The notes: generated from the letters alone by a model not told the origin. Positions 28,401 through 49,050 are shown, counted from the first letter of the stretch. The stretch is DNA of 64,000 nt from Campylorhamphus procurvoides (GCA_013396655.1 WBMV01007501.1:496001-560000), one strand, 5' to 3'. Numbers and translations are program-made.

Positions 28401-31400
28401 TTGGAAAGCTGGCCTTATTTGCTGCAATTCAGTTTCAGCAGCCAATTTGAAACTATCACACCAGCATGCTGTTATATGTAAGTTAATAAGCATTTAGTAT
28501 GGATGGTTTCTACAGTGGCTGTTTAATTTTTAATCATATCCTTAATTTACTGTTTAGGTTTTTATCCAATTAGAGTATGTGCATATGTGTGCATCTGTGA
28601 CAGGGAGAACATGGAAACCTGTGTTTATTCAGAAGCACAATGCCTTGCTCTCTAAATGAGGAGACACATGTACCTCCTGCTTGTATTTTTTTCACATAGC
28701 CCTCTTATTTTTCAGGAGAATGCCATCTCAGGCTGTTGTGTTATGTTGCGCCATTCTGCTGTTAGAAATGGGCACCACTGACCTCTCTGTGCAATGCTAT
28801 ACCTGGAGTTTGGAATTGAATATCATTAAAATAGCCAGTGCTAAGAAACAGACAGATTTACTGGCACTTTCCTGCACAGAAATCCCAGCATCGCTTTTCA
28901 TCTGTACATCAGGTACTTAGGTTACACCCCTGGGTCACCCTCATCCTCCTCATCCACATTTCAACCTTTCATTAGATTTCTATAGTAAAAAAGAACTAGA
29001 TGCACTGAAGGGATAGAAAATGGATCATTTATTTTTAAGCACTGAAAAATTTTCATGGCCATCAACAGTAAAGTTCTCAATTACAGAGGAAGAGTAAATA
29101 AACCAAAGGATAGAGCTTTGGAGAGAACTAGGTGGTGATGGAAGGATAGAGATTAGAATATCTCAGAGCCCAAGAGATGAGCTAATCACAAATAAAATAA
29201 TATTACATTCCTATTACTACCTGACATGCTGTTTGGTGTCATGCCACTGATTAAAAAAAGAATCAAAAAAGGAAAGCCAGAAATGCATTCAGCAGAGGAA
29301 TAACGTGGTTGATATGGATCCTGGCAGAGCTCTCAGGAGGTGATCTGACACCCAGCACAACCCGCTGTGCCTGTGCCTTCCACATTCAGACTGCCTCCGG
29401 TCACGGGCTCAGCTGCACAGCAAATGAGGACAGGCAGTAACAGGACTGCATGCTCCTCAGACAGAGGCTGCTCGCACTCCCAGCAGGCAAAGGCTGAAGG
29501 GAAAAGGCAGGACTCTTTGTTTCCCCCATGTAGCATCTACTTCAAGGAGACACAATGACAGGTACCTGAGGATCTCCAGCACAAAGATTTAAATGGAGGT
29601 ACCTAACCAGGACTCACAGACTGCTCCTGCTGTGTTCATGGCTTGACACCTGGATACTCACATCCTGCTGCAGATGAATTCCTTGCATCATTGAGAGCTA
29701 TGCTGAAAAGCCCAGACTGCCATCTTCTTAATTTTGTTCTCAGGAACTAAAAAAGAAAAGACGCAATTCTATCCCTCTGCAAATACAACACCTCCAATTT
29801 CACTTCTTTTTCTCTACAGCACAAGAAAAGTAAAGATGGGAAATCGATACATTCAGAGAAAAAAATAAACATCTAAAATTCCCATAAAAGGAAGAAACTA
29901 CAGGGCTATGGCTATACATATCTTAACGGGGCAGAACAGATTGGATTCATGTGCTGAGGTAAAAGACAAACAAACAGAGAAGAATAAACCACTTTTAGAG
30001 TAAATGCTACAGATTACAGCACCCCTTTACAGAAGCCACAGCACTGTGCAGCCAAAGCACAGGGCACTTCCACATGGCCTTTGTGCAGGAGCTGCTCCCA
30101 AAAACAGCCCCGGGACCGTCGCTGGCGAGGATGTGCAGCCCTGCCCTCCAGGAACTGGGCCCTGTGTTTAAAACAAAAGTTGTCGACACCAGCCAGGCAG
30201 CTCAAAAAGGCAGCTTCAGCTCCTGCCTTCTTTGCCCCAGGGAGCAGGAACTCACAGCAAGGAAGGAGGAGACTGTGTAATAAAAAGGAGACAGGAAGGT
30301 CTCCAGTAGGCTCTGAATCCTAAAGATAGCAATGAAACTAGCATGAAGGGAAGGAGGAAACCACCCTCCCACATAAGAGGAAACCCCAAAATAAAACCTT
30401 TTGGCAGATGGTAAAAGGCTTTAGTATTCAACAAAACGAATGAGCTGCATGAGAGTGGAAGAGAGCTTTAAGGGAGACACAGAAAGCCCAAACGAAAGAC
30501 ACAAGAAGCTTGTTTTTCTCAGTCACTCTTCTGTGTTATTATTTCATTTTTTCGGTAGGTTTTACCAGCTTTTCTATTTAATTGAAAGTATGAAATTTAT
30601 GATTTTCAACAGACTTACAATTTCATTGCCCATACTAATTAATTATTTGAAAAAGTTTTCAGGGAGTTTTCTGAATGATAAGGTAAAAGTTGAGTTACAG
30701 TAAGCATTTCATCTGGGGCTCCCAGCCAGGTCCTGGCATTCCTGTCTAAGACTGGATCCAGCTCCACAGAGACAACAAAATTCACAATCATAAAAAAATA
30801 ATAAAAATGGTTTAATATTTGTATCAGGCTCAACCACATTCAGATGAAAGAAGAACTCAGAGGAGTAAGATCTGTCTAAACGCAGTTATTAAAGCACTCC
30901 TGTCTGAGAAAAACTGGAAAAATTGCCGAAGTGCAGGCAAGTTATAAACCTATCCCAAGACAATATATAAAATGCATCTTTGTCTGCTTTAGACTAAAGG
31001 ATCATTGAAATTACAAGTAAGAAAACAACCTCAAAACACTTAACCCAAAACTTGCCACTCCTTAAAGCACCTAAATGTTGCTTTAGTTCTAATATCACAG
31101 CAGGAAGGCTCAGTTAAAAAAATGTTAATAAAAAGTTATACAATATGAAAGACGATGTTGTCAATTGTAGGGAAAACAAAGTGCAGTTTAAAGGCATAGA
31201 ATCACCAGATTTTGCTAACAGGTACAGATAAAGACAATAAAAGTGCTATACTAAGGCAGTGGAAGTTTGGTGTCAAATGAACAGTGGGTAACATAATTTG
31301 CTATATGTTTCATGCTGCAAAATAGAAAAGTAAGACAAGCTACTGTCTACTTTTCCACTATTAAATTTAGGTCTCCCATGTTAGAGGAGTCCTCCAGCTG

Positions 31401-34400
31401 ACAGAGGCAGGAAGGTCCAGAGGGCAATAAATCGCACCTATCATGAACATCAGTTTTAGAAGGATACAGATTATCTCCACGGGTGGCTGTTGCTCTTTGC
31501 TGATTATTTGAGCATAATGATGAGCAACTCAAAGCAAGCAGTAAGTTCAACCAGACACCAAAGTTTTAGATGGGTAATATAAGATGCAACAAAGACTCCT
31601 CAAAGTGCTCAAGCTAAAAGACAGTATAATTGTTTTTATCTTTGATTATGCCATTTGAGTCTAGAGTATGACTAAAAAGAGTAAGATAAAAGCAGCTTTT
31701 GGGTTTCATTTCCAGCAGTGATTATGAAATTAGGATTGCAAATAACACAGGCAGTGGACATCATCAAAAGAGATTTTGAGATCAAATGAAAAATAGGTTT
31801 TATATAGTTTAAAAAAAGTTGTAAAGATAATATAAAAAATTGTATTTTTGATACAACAAAATTGGCAAGGGATTGTATTTTTCAGTTTTAGAAAGACCTG
31901 TGTTGGGTTAGAGAACAGAACACTTATGTTTCTGTGGTTTTAATTAAGTTACTATAAATGTTTATGGATTTGATCAAAGGTCAGCAAAGTCATTGGTACC
32001 CTTCAGTGATTTGAATGGGCTTTGTAGTGTCATGCTGCACAGGAAAAATGGCGTTGATCCTGTTTTCATTTTTACTAGTTTCACATTTTGCTGCAACCAA
32101 TGGAGCACTACTCCTTCATCTGCCCTCACAGAACCAAGAGCAAAGTTGAGGTCTCTGATTTTCAGGAGATAATTGGGATATAACCAAGTTGTAGCTGGCA
32201 ATAGACATCAATTTACATTCTTCTTAGAAGAGTAACTACTCTTGCTATTTGTTCACTGTGCTAGAATTGATAAAGAATGTTGCATGAAGAGTAAGGATCA
32301 GTTTTAAGTCAACTAAAGACTTTCTCAAAGACTCTCACCAAATTAATTACAAGCATCAGAAACTTCAGGAAGACACTATCTTCAGGGGCTCCTAATTTCT
32401 AGAGACACCCTTAATAAAAGGATTTCTTTCTTCTGGTGGCAGAATCTGTTTGTATTTCTCACCTATATAGCCTGCATTCTGATCATCTGAATGAAAATGC
32501 TGAAGAAATCAGTAAAACATATTCTTATACCAGAATTACCATGTGATCATCAAAGTCACGTAAAAGAAAAGTAAAATTCCCACAATGACATTCCCATTAC
32601 CAGAGAGAATAAAAAAGATGTCAAGAACAGCAGTAACAGTATAATAAAGGAAAACATGAGTTGCTGATAAAGTAACGGTCACATACTTTAGTGCTTATCA
32701 CAGCAGTTGATATTTAAGAAGGGAGAAGTAAAATTTATCAACAAATCTAGCAAGCAAGTATCAGTAAAAATAATACAGCACTTTGAAAGAGCTTATTAGG
32801 ATTAGAAGAAAATAAAACACAGTATTCATCATGGTATCTGACAAAAATCGTCACACCTAAAGGAAACATTTCTAGAAAATGGCAAAGAAAGTTCATAGAT
32901 GTCTCAACGTATGAAGTTACATCCCAGCAAAAAGACATTAATCACACTGATGGGCTGTAAGGGCTGGCTGCCTTTCTAGGAACCTCAAAAGAACATGCTC
33001 TAGGTTTAAGCAGAGATGTGCAAAAGTCAACAGTATCAGTGGTTACTGTCACAGTCAACAGCTGTAACAGAATGGACAGCAACTGCACTGATGGACAGTA
33101 AAGCAACCCTTGAGTCTAGAGAAAGATCTGTTCAGAAACTACCCAGGTGACAACTGATTTGTCAGTGGAGCATTCGAGGTAGAAATATCCTTCCCTTCCT
33201 CTTTCCTGTCCCTTTCATCTGAAATGCAGTTTGTTTGCTTCAAAGTCTTTCAAGTTTAGACTGAGAATTGTAATTGCTGTGACTCCAGGAGTGATCAGTG
33301 TAGGGAATTTTCAAAGGTTTTACTTCATCCTTAATTGCCCAACACTTTTAAAAGCTGCTCCATTGTCTAAGATGATGTTGATTGCTCCTTCTGTCATCCA
33401 ACATTCTTTAAATACTCTTTAAATATGGCTGGACCATCTTGGCACCCTATGACAGAAAATCAAAAGGTACACTGAAAAGTGTTTCACATAGCTACACTCT
33501 CTGGAACATGGTAAACAAATTCTTCACCAGACAACTGTAGTCTGATCAGCCATTTAAACATTCAGGCTAAAGGGAAATCAACAAAAGAAAACTAGAGCAG
33601 GAGATATTAATCTCTTGGCCCAACTTTGACAACAATCCTCAGTTCCTCAGGAGTTCTTAAGGGAATAAAAGTCAAAAGAAATAAGAGCAAGAAAGAAGAC
33701 CTTCCTCTTTATTTTTCAAGAAGACTGGAATGACCTAACACTTTTAAAAACGAAGGAAATGTGATTACCATTCCTTCTTCACCTCTACCTCTGACATATG
33801 CTGAAGTGCAAAGAAAACAAAACTCATACAGCTTAGAGGATTTTGGAGAGTAAATTGTAGGAACAGAAGCTTTGCATTACTGAAAAAGGCAAAATCAGTT
33901 AGCAAAAACTTTGTCTTCTTGCTGTGCAAGACCTTTTTTTCTTTCATGTCTTTCTCTCAAAATCCATCTCCTGAAACTCCTACACAACAGAGCTCTTTCA
34001 ACACAGAAAAACGAGAGCTGAACTTCAGAGTCTGCTGGCTGACATTACCAGCAGTAAGCCTCTCAACTGGTCTCACTAAAGACTGAAAGAATATGACAAA
34101 ATTACTTGTTTCAAGGCCCAGGTGTTGGAGTTGCTTCAACTCCATCTGATTTCATCAAATGCCACCTGATGGCAGCTGGGTGTGCCAGACAATGGACTGG
34201 GAAGATGCGAATCCTATTTCTAGCAGAGAGGACTCAGAGCTCTAAGACCATGTTAATGTACGTGCCTTCAGAGTGTGCTCAAGCTTGAAGGGGAACCTCA
34301 ACATGCCTTTTTGTTCACACACAAAAGTCTCTAACTTGTTTGTCCCTACAGTTTCTGAGGATAATAGCTCCAGCCCTCTTGTGTAGTTGAACAAATATGT

Positions 34401-36662
34401 CAAGTCAAGAGTCCTGACATATTATACCAGGCTGCCTGGATATAAAATGCTGTGCTATTTCTGAGTCTGACTATTTTCTAATCAGGTTGTCTTCCAGTGG
34501 AAGTCATTGTATAAGCCAAATGTATGTAAACCAACTATTCTAACAATGTGGTAAAGCTTAACTGAGAATAAGCTGTAAGATGTGGATGAAAACTTAGCGT
34601 GGTTGAGGAACTTCAGAACCGCCGTATTGCCAAAACTCATCACTGACACTGAGAAAAACAGAGACTGACTCAATGCCCTTACAGGTAATACCTCTGAAAA
34701 AACACTGAAGTTCTTACAAAGCGACTCACTGCAGATTTTCTGAATGTATCTTTTCTTTGTACAGGTAACTTCTAATAATTCAGGTGACTGGGAGATATTT
34801 TTACTGATGCAAGTATTTTTCAATTTTGTAATACAAGTTGTGTGACACAACACAACTGTAGCTGAGCTGCAAACAGAGAAGTACATTTTTTTTAAAACAA
34901 AAATTCCCTGACATATTTCCATTCACATTCATGTTGCAAATTAAGGTTACTGTATTTATGCTGTCATCTGCTGGAATTAACACTTAAAAATTTACATGTG
35001 CTTCATGAGTACTTAGGCTGTATAGAGGTATATCACTTTTTTTTTTTTTGAAAACTTCAGAATTTTGTTAGAATTCAAAACTTGAACATCAAGGACCACA
35101 AGATCATTGTTAATACACTTCAACTTATTATTTTATAGGGAATCAATTTCAATTAAAATCCATTGAAATAGTGACTGGAAAAATTCTATAATATTGATCG
35201 TATGGAGGAACCAGCATAGTGAAAATTATTAATCATACTTGAGCATGTCATAAAACACTAGGCTAGTACTCATGTTTTATGATCAAGTCAAACAAAAGCT
35301 TTGAAATAACCCACTCTTTCCTTTGTGGAAGATGCCAGAGATCTGCATACGGCTTAGTAATAAAGAAGCAGTTCATAACACTGCTGACTGCCTATGTACA
35401 ACTGAGTAAATAAAGGTGCTCTATCATATGAAGCATAAATGCCATTAAGAGTAAACTTTTAGTTGAATAGAACCACATTCATTTTTAAAATCACAGAAAG
35501 GCTTTTAAAGAATGTGAATGAAAAAAGAGAAACTTTTAAATAGAACAGGTTCTTTTTATACACACTTAGAAAAGCAACTTTACAAAGGCATAAAAAAGAG
35601 AGAGTTTTTTCCTGCCTCCCTTGAATCTTTCCAGTAATTAGAAATTTTTATTGCACTGCCCATAAACACTAGTAACAACAGGAAGAAAAATGCTTTTGAA
35701 CTCTTTGGCAATGTTCACCTTTAGGGATTCAAAACAGCAAAACTTCATTTTACATTTTCAAAAAGGCTTTAAGTGACTTTCATGTTTGTTAAAAGAGCCA
35801 GTATAGTGAAACACTTTACAAACAGGACACATTCATGCAGGCACCAGCAATATGAGATTCATAAAATCAGAAAGATGGTGTTACCAAAACTCATCTGAGC
35901 AAAGAGGGCAATTTATCCAGCTTTCATGTCAACTGTTTTTAAGGTAGGAGCTCACATCTAGGCTTAGCAAGTGGGAATTTATCTCACTCACATTTAGTCA
36001 TCTACCGTGTAGATAAATACATCTGCCAACCATCCCAAGTGTCTGTAATAATCAACGGAAAACAACAGGTATAATGCATCTGATGTGTCTGAGGTGAGAC
36101 TGCTGGATCTGAGATACAGAGCAAGGGGAGCTACTACAGCATGCACATCGCAGTAGGATTGCTTAGAGTCTCTGTGGAAGGCAGAAGATACCCAACTGAA
36201 GGCTTTCCAAGTTAGGCTTTGGCACTTTCAGCACCACTGAGGCTGCCAGTGACTATATTTTAGTTAGCTGAAAACTTCTTGTGAGCAACTTGTTTCACAA
36301 GAGTATGAGACAGATTCCCAATGGACACCAAAAGAATTAGGTAGGGCAATACCCTTCCAAATGCAGCAACTTTGAGTGCTGGGGAGGGGCCAGGGTTCTG
36401 GACTCTGCCTAAACAGCATCTGCTACTGTCAGAGGCCAAGTACTGGGACAGAGGGATACTGGTTCCGACTAAGAATGGTATTTCTTATCTTCTTATTTCC
36501 AGTGTTATCCACTCAGTGTGACAGTAAAAATTTTAGTTGATGAAGACAGTCAGGTCTGAAACAGAATCCCAGCAGTGAAAATTTTTATTTACTTTCTAAG
36601 GGCTCAGAAGTGTAGTTAGGGCTCTGATTTTCAGTTCTTTTATAAAACAACTATCAGGGGCA
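25401..36662. other. Intronic DNA without recognised genes or repeats
   Basis: Eleven kilobases of AT-rich non-coding sequence. Open frames are short and without domains; the longest is 34482-34922 on the minus strand. A run of 13 T lies at 35037-35049. Slightly GC-richer blocks occur near 27.1-27.7 and 29.3-30.3 kb, but no repeat ends, exon or RNA gene could be supported in them. Confidence 0.55.
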
Positions 36663-36930
36663 TGTAGTAACAGGACAAGGGGGAATGGCTTTAGACTGAA
36701 AGAGGGTATGTTTAGATTGACCGCAAGGAAGCAATTTTTTACTGTGAGGACGGTAAAGCACTGGAAGAGCTTGCCCAGAGAACTTGTGGAAACCCCATTC
36801 CTGGAACTGTTCAAGGCCAGGCTGGATGGGGCTTTGAGTAACCTGGTCTAGTGGAAGGGCTCCCTGTGTGGCAGGGGGTTGGACCTAGACGGTCTTTAAG
36901 GCCTCTTCCAACTCAAACCATTCTGTGATC
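36663..36930 (+). mobile_element. CR1 LINE 3' end fragment, plus strand
   Basis: A 270-bp 3' fragment. It starts at ACAGGACAAGGGGGAATGGC, continues with GAAGCAATTTTTTACTGTGA and GTTCAAGGCCAGGCTGGATG, and ends AACTCAAACCATTCTGTGAT. All of this is 3' UTR of a common avian CR1. It is moderately diverged and carries no coding sequence. It lies antisense to SAMD12. Confidence 0.92.
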
Positions 36931-39599
36931 AACCCTAATTTTATTCTATACCTGATTTCAGGAAAAATCTCATTAGAAATGACAAATACATTATATTGTA
37001 AATGTACATCTTACAATACATAGACTTGATTTATTTAAACTCTGTGTGAAAAACTATACCTATTCCTAGAATCCTTTCTACCAGCCTGTTCTTTTAGGCT
37101 GGGTGAAATAAGTGATTTCCACTGGCACTGATCACAAACAGCTGCTGTTAAATAACAGACTGCTGAGACTTTCCTATTTAGCTAAAAGTCTTCCATGACT
37201 AGCTGCAGCATAAACAGCAATATTTTACTTTTTTTCTTAAACTTTGAGAAAAATTGTTTTATCTCTTTGCAATTTACACAAGTGGGGAAATACATACATA
37301 TGTGTGTGTGTGTGTGTGTTTACATATATATGTAATATGTATTCACTAAACATGTCAAGCAGCTTTGGCTATGCATTAGCTCAGGACTAAACTTTCCAGA
37401 CCAAATTTTCCAGTAGACTGGGTTCCGAGAAATTTGAAAATCAGGAATAAAAAGAAAGAAACAACATAAATAAAATAATAAGAAAACCAGACAACTGCAA
37501 TCATGCTCTCACAATCATACAAAACAGCTAATACTACATTCCCAGTACACTGAGTTGCAATATTATTTATAGAAACACATAAAAATGCAAGCACATCATA
37601 ATATTATACAGCTAAATTCTTGACATAGAAGTTCATCAATACAAATTTCATAGTTGCTACATTTCCTTGTTCATATTCCAAACTAATATACTACACATAT
37701 TGAAGGACGATTCTGTGCTAAACCTATCCAGAGTGCATTACCATGTATTGTCCAGTATATTGGAACTTATTTTACCTGTCAGCTGAATCGTTCAGTTATT
37801 CTATATGAATATGGATTAGCATCACAGCAACAGCTAAAAGGTAACTAACAGTACTCTAGTAATTCAGTGGTCTGCCAGGGACCATTGATTGCACTGCAAA
37901 GTATATTCTTCAAGTTAGAAACCAGCCATATGAAATTCAAATAACTGATGCCACAGATGGAATTTGATATTTATCGTCATTGATGCATGTATTTTATCTA
38001 CGCTCATATACACACTCCACATGTAATACTGTGTTTCAGTGAAAACAATGAAAACCATGCTGAAGTCCTAAGTGCATACTTGTGACCTGAAGAAAAGATT
38101 ATTTCCAAAAGTCTTAACAGTGCCTAAAGTCTGAAAAGCCTCTCAGGAACAACCAGAGATTCTGACTTCAGAGCCTACATCCTCTGTTAAGTGCTGAAAC
38201 TATCCTTGACTGGAAGTGTGAAAAATACAACAAAGACTGCTCTTTTGTAGTCAAATAGAAGGTAGCAAAGTTGTTTTACATTTTTGGAAAGTGGTGTTAA
38301 GTACAAGTGCAGTGATTCCTACAGTCGTACAGGAAAAAAGGACATAAAATGGAAAGGAGTAAAAGGGACATGGACGTATAGCGAAAATAAACCCGTATTG
38401 AGAAGAAGGTTAAAATTTCTTTACCTATAATCAGGCAATTTTGCATGCTGAGTCCTGGAACACAGTTTTCATGCTATGATAAGGGATAACCTACTACTAT
38501 TGAGTAATTTCTGACAGGGTTTCCATGATACACTTTGTGTTCAACTCACAAGGTCTCTCAGACATTTTGGAGCATAACAGGAGCACAGAGTAAAGGAAAT
38601 CAGCTGGGAATTAAGCTTGCTGGAGCTTTTCCGAAGTATCAAGTGGGTTTTTTCTCTGCCTTGGATAGATGCCATATATGCAACATATGCACAGAACATT
38701 TGCATAGTAATTTGTGCCTTAAGAAGAAAGGCCCTTCCTAACGAACTGGAAACTTCAGAGTTAAGGAAAAGAAAATGATGAGGTCAAGACCATGAAAACA
38801 AAAGAATGTGTCTGGTAAGAGGACAGTCAAGATTTCAAATGCTAAAGGCCTCGGAACATAACAGACATGAAACCAGGATTCCTCAAGTGTTACACAGTTC
38901 CCCCACCAGCTGCCTGGGAAGGCAAACACACTGCCTACCTGGAGCACTTGCAGAGGCAACATCTGCTGTTTTTTACAGACAAGAAAGAATATTTTTGACG
39001 GAAGGAACTCATGATTCCTCAGGTGCCAAAACCTTGAGTCCAGAATGTACCCAGGGAAGAAAACAGTACATCCTGGAAGTGTAACAGGATAATTCTCTAT
39101 CACAAACCTTAGTTGTACTGACTTCTTTACGGGGATGGCAAAGAAATGGGCTGATCTCAAGCAACATTTCTTCAAGGGACATGAAGGACAGTAGGCAACA
39201 ACAGTTCAGATCCGTAAAGCCTACACAGCACAGGGACAGCAAGCTGCAACTGTCTTCTCTTAACCCCAGCTGACCTTCCAGTTCTGAGCTTTGCAAGGTC
39301 ACATATTTTCAAAATTTCTGATCACTCAAGTCCCTTTTCAGTCAGGTGTGTAACTCCAAATCATTCATGCTGTGTACTGGAGCCACCACAGCAGGGAAGG
39401 TCATGATATGTGGGAATTCAGAAGATGGGAGTGATTCTAGTACTTTAAAGATTTCATTATGGAAAATGACAACAAATCTTAAGTGCAGTGATGCAAGCTG
39501 GAATGACAGTGCTCAGGTTCCTCCCAACCTCAACCTTCAGAAGGAAAAAGTGGATAAGGTGAACAGGAAGTAGCACCACATTTCCGACAGACTGGGAGA
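36931..39599. other. Intronic DNA with a short dinucleotide repeat
   Basis: Non-coding sequence containing a (TG)n microsatellite. The 145-codon minus-strand frame at 38738-39175 has no recognisable domain and is treated as chance. No other feature was seen. Confidence 0.55.
37301..37319 (+). repeat. (TG)n microsatellite
   Basis: About nine and a half TG units, flanked on the left by TACATACATA and on the right by TTTACATATATATG. The tract is likely variable in length between individuals. Confidence 0.95.
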
Positions 39600-40661
39600 G
39601 CTCAGTGCCAAGTCATTATCCCTTGCCTTATCACCACATGCCCTTGACTATTCTTTCTCCAGCTCCTGCCAAGTCCCCTTTAGGTACTAGAAGGCTGCTG
39701 TAAGGCCTCCCTGGAGCTGTCTTTTCTCCAGGCTGAACAAGCCCAGCTCTCTCAGCCTGTCTCCACAGAAGAGGTGCTCCATCCCTCTGATCATGTTCAT
39801 GGCCCTCATCTGTACTCACTTCAACAGGTTCATGTCCTTCTTATTCAGGGGCCCCAGAGCTGGACGTAGTTTCCAGGTGGGGTCTCATAAGAGCAGAGCA
39901 GAGGGGCTGAATCACCCCCCTCAAGCTGCAGGCCATATTATTTTGATTCAGCGCAGGACACAGTTTCCTTTCGGGGCTGCAAATGCACATTGCCAAGTCA
40001 TGTGGAGCTTCTCATCAACCAACAGCCCAAAGTCCCTTTCCTCAGGGTTGCTTTCAATCCATGTTCCACCCAGACTGTATTTGTGCTTGGAGTTGCCCCA
40101 ACCCAGGTGCAAGACCTTGTACTTGGCCTTATTGAGCTTCATGAAGATTGTACTTTTCAAGCCTGTCCAGGCCCCTGTGGATGGCATCCCTTCCCTCCAG
40201 CATGTTGACTGCACCACACAGCTTGGTGTTGTTGGCAAACTTGTTAAAGGAGCACTGGATCCCACTGTCCATGTCACTGATCAAGATGTTAAAACACTAC
40301 TCGTCCTGGTACCAGCTCTTGAGGAACAACACTCATCACTGGTCTCCTCTTGGGACATTGAGCTATCGACTGCACCTCTCTGAGTGCAACCATCCAGTCA
40401 ACTCCTTATCCATTAAGGGATCCATCTGTCAAATACATGTCTTTTCAATTTAAAGAAAAGGCTGTCGTGTGGGACAGTCTCAAATGCTTTGCACAAGTCC
40501 AGGTAGATGATGCCAGTCCCTCTTCCCTTACCCATCAGCCTTGTAACCCCATCATAGAGGGCACCAAATTTGTCAGATATGATTTGCCTTTAGTGAAGCC
40601 ATGTTGGCTGTCACAAATCACCTTTGTATTTCCTATTTAGCATAGTATCCAGGAGGATCTG
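39600..40661 (-). mobile_element. CR1 LINE, 3' part of an element split by an LTR
   Basis: This is the 3' side of a long CR1 on the minus strand. It covers the last part of the reverse-transcriptase ORF and part of the 3' UTR. A decayed frame at 39948-40277 still shows LNKAKYKVLHLGWGN and IESNPEERDFGLLVDEKLH, typical for the ORF2 C-terminus. Stops and frameshifts elsewhere show it is dead. The normal 3' terminus with ATTCTATGATT-type repeats is absent: recognisable CR1 sequence fades out at about 39597-39612. The element continues at 41210 beyond an inserted LTR. Confidence 0.92.
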
Positions 40662-41209
40662 TGGTAAGGAATACCTTTTGTGCCAGAGGTTTGGGGTGCA
40701 GCTGCAGTGAGAGCTGCAGGTTGAGCTCTGGGTGGCAGAAGCCTGAGGTAAGAGGCTGAGAACTGATGCCAACACTTTGCACAACAAAGGGCACATGGAC
40801 CCACGGCAGCAACCAGGTGACCAGACACTCAAAGACACATCAGGAGCCAAAGACTCAGCTGAAAGAGCTTTCACATGCCTAGATCTGGGTATAAAAATCC
40901 AGGGTTTCCTTTGTTCAGAGTCCCTCTTCAGAGGGATCAGCTCAAGGTGTTATTCTGTCTCTGCACCGCGATAAAATTACATAAAGAATCCAGAGGTCTG
41001 AGACTCTGCTATGAGAAATCCAGGGTCGAGCCAGTAAGGAAACCTTGTCTGACTGTGTGAGAGTGGTGTGTTGTAGGGAGTAAAGCAGGGCACCCATCAG
41101 CTCACTGGAGCCACCTGTGGTGAAGGGTCTCACCAGGGAAAGTCCCTGGTGGTAGGAGTGTGACTGCCAGAGTGGCTCCTGAATAGTCAGACAGGAAAGT
41201 TTCCTTAAC
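40662..41209 (+). mobile_element. Solo LTR (endogenous retrovirus) inserted in CR1
   Basis: A 548-bp block interrupts CR1 exactly inside the wording GGATCTG/CTCCATGATC. ATCTG occurs on both sides (40657-40661 and 41210-41214), consistent with a 5-bp target-site duplication. The ends are inverted: TGGTAAGGAA at the left, TTCCTTAAC at the right. Read two bases further left and one base further right, the ends become TGTGG and TTAACA, the usual TG...CA form, so the exact edge is ambiguous. A TATA-like box (TATAAAA, 40890) and a downstream ATAAAATTACATAAAG block near 40971 suggest plus orientation. There are no internal retroviral genes, as expected after LTR-LTR recombination. The family is not named with certainty; ERV-L class would fit a 5-bp duplication. 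Confidence 0.8.
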
Positions 41210-41990
41210 ATCTGTTCCATGATCTTGCTGGGCACAGAGGTAAGACTGACCAGCTGGTAGTTCTCCCAGTCTTCCTTTTCTGCCCTTTTTAAAAGAAGGT
41301 GTTTTGTTTCCCCTTTTCTCATTAGCAGGAACTTCATGAGAGCCACAACTTCTCAAATAAGATGGATAGTGGCTTATCCATTTTATATGTTCCCCAGGAC
41401 CCAGAGATGCACCTCATCAAGTCACATGGACTTGTGCACCTTCAGGTTCCTTAGATGGTCGTAATTCTGATCTCCTACAATGGGTGGTTCTTCATTCTCC
41501 CAGTTCCTGCCTTTGCCTTCTGCAGCTTGAGCAACGTGGCTGGAACATTTGCCAATGAAGACTGAGGCAAAATACTCTTTGAGTATTTGAGTTTCTCAGC
41601 TTTCTCCATGTCCTGGTTAATCAGACCTCCTATTTCCTTTCACAGAGAGCTCACACTTTCCCTAGTCTTCCTTTTATCACTGACATAGAAGTTTTTCCTG
41701 TGGCCGTTGACATCTCTGGCCAGCTTTAATTATATAAGAGCTTTAGCTTTCCCAACCTGATGCCTGGCTGCTGGGACAGGTTCTCTGCATTGCTCCCAGG
41801 CCACCTGTCCTTGCTTCCACCCTCTGTAAGGCTTGAGGTAAGTGTTTGAGTTTCTCCAGAAGCTCCTTGTTCATCCACACAGACCTCAGGGCATTTTTGC
41901 CTGACTTCTTTATTGGGATGCATTGCTCCTGAGCTTAGAGGAAGATGAGATGCAACTTTGATGGTCCTCTAGTTCCTGGAAGAATACAGT
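41210..41990 (-). mobile_element. CR1 LINE, 5' part of the element split by an LTR
   Basis: The CR1 resumes at CTGTTCCATGATCTTGCTGG and runs through the central reverse-transcriptase region. A decayed minus-strand frame shows VSLTSVPSKIMEQML, a known stretch upstream of the polymerase core. It ends near 41990 after GGGATGCATTGCTCCTGAGC. Together with the left part it gives about 1.85 kb of CR1, the longest copy in the window and much decayed by stops and indels. It is in sense orientation relative to SAMD12. Confidence 0.9.
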
Positions 41991-48910
<6,920 letters not shown>

Positions 48911-49050
48911 AGAAAATTTGTGGAATCTGTGTCTTTGGACACATTCAAAACCTGTCTGACAAGGTCCTTAGCTGTACTTGCTCCTGCTTTGAGTAGGGGG
49001 TTGGATTAGATGATTGCCAGAGGTGCCTTCCAGCATCATCTGTCCTGTGA
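48911..49050 (+). mobile_element. CR1 LINE 3' fragment, short and diverged
   Basis: About 140 bp of CR1 3' UTR wording: TTTGTGGAATCTGTGTCTTT, then GAGTAGGGGGTTGGATTAGA and TGCCTTCCAGCATCATCTGT. It stops at TCCTGTGAAA without the usual terminal repeats. It is old and diverged, plus orientation. Confidence 0.8.

Noticed and set aside
34482..34922. 146-codon minus-strand open frame
   Set aside because: Low-complexity composition rich in S, F, L and C, no motif and no neighbours of a gene. Treated as chance.
39793..40383. 196-codon plus-strand open frame, the longest in the window
   Set aside because: It is the antisense of the decayed CR1 reverse-transcriptase end. Real CR1 coding wording is on the minus strand.
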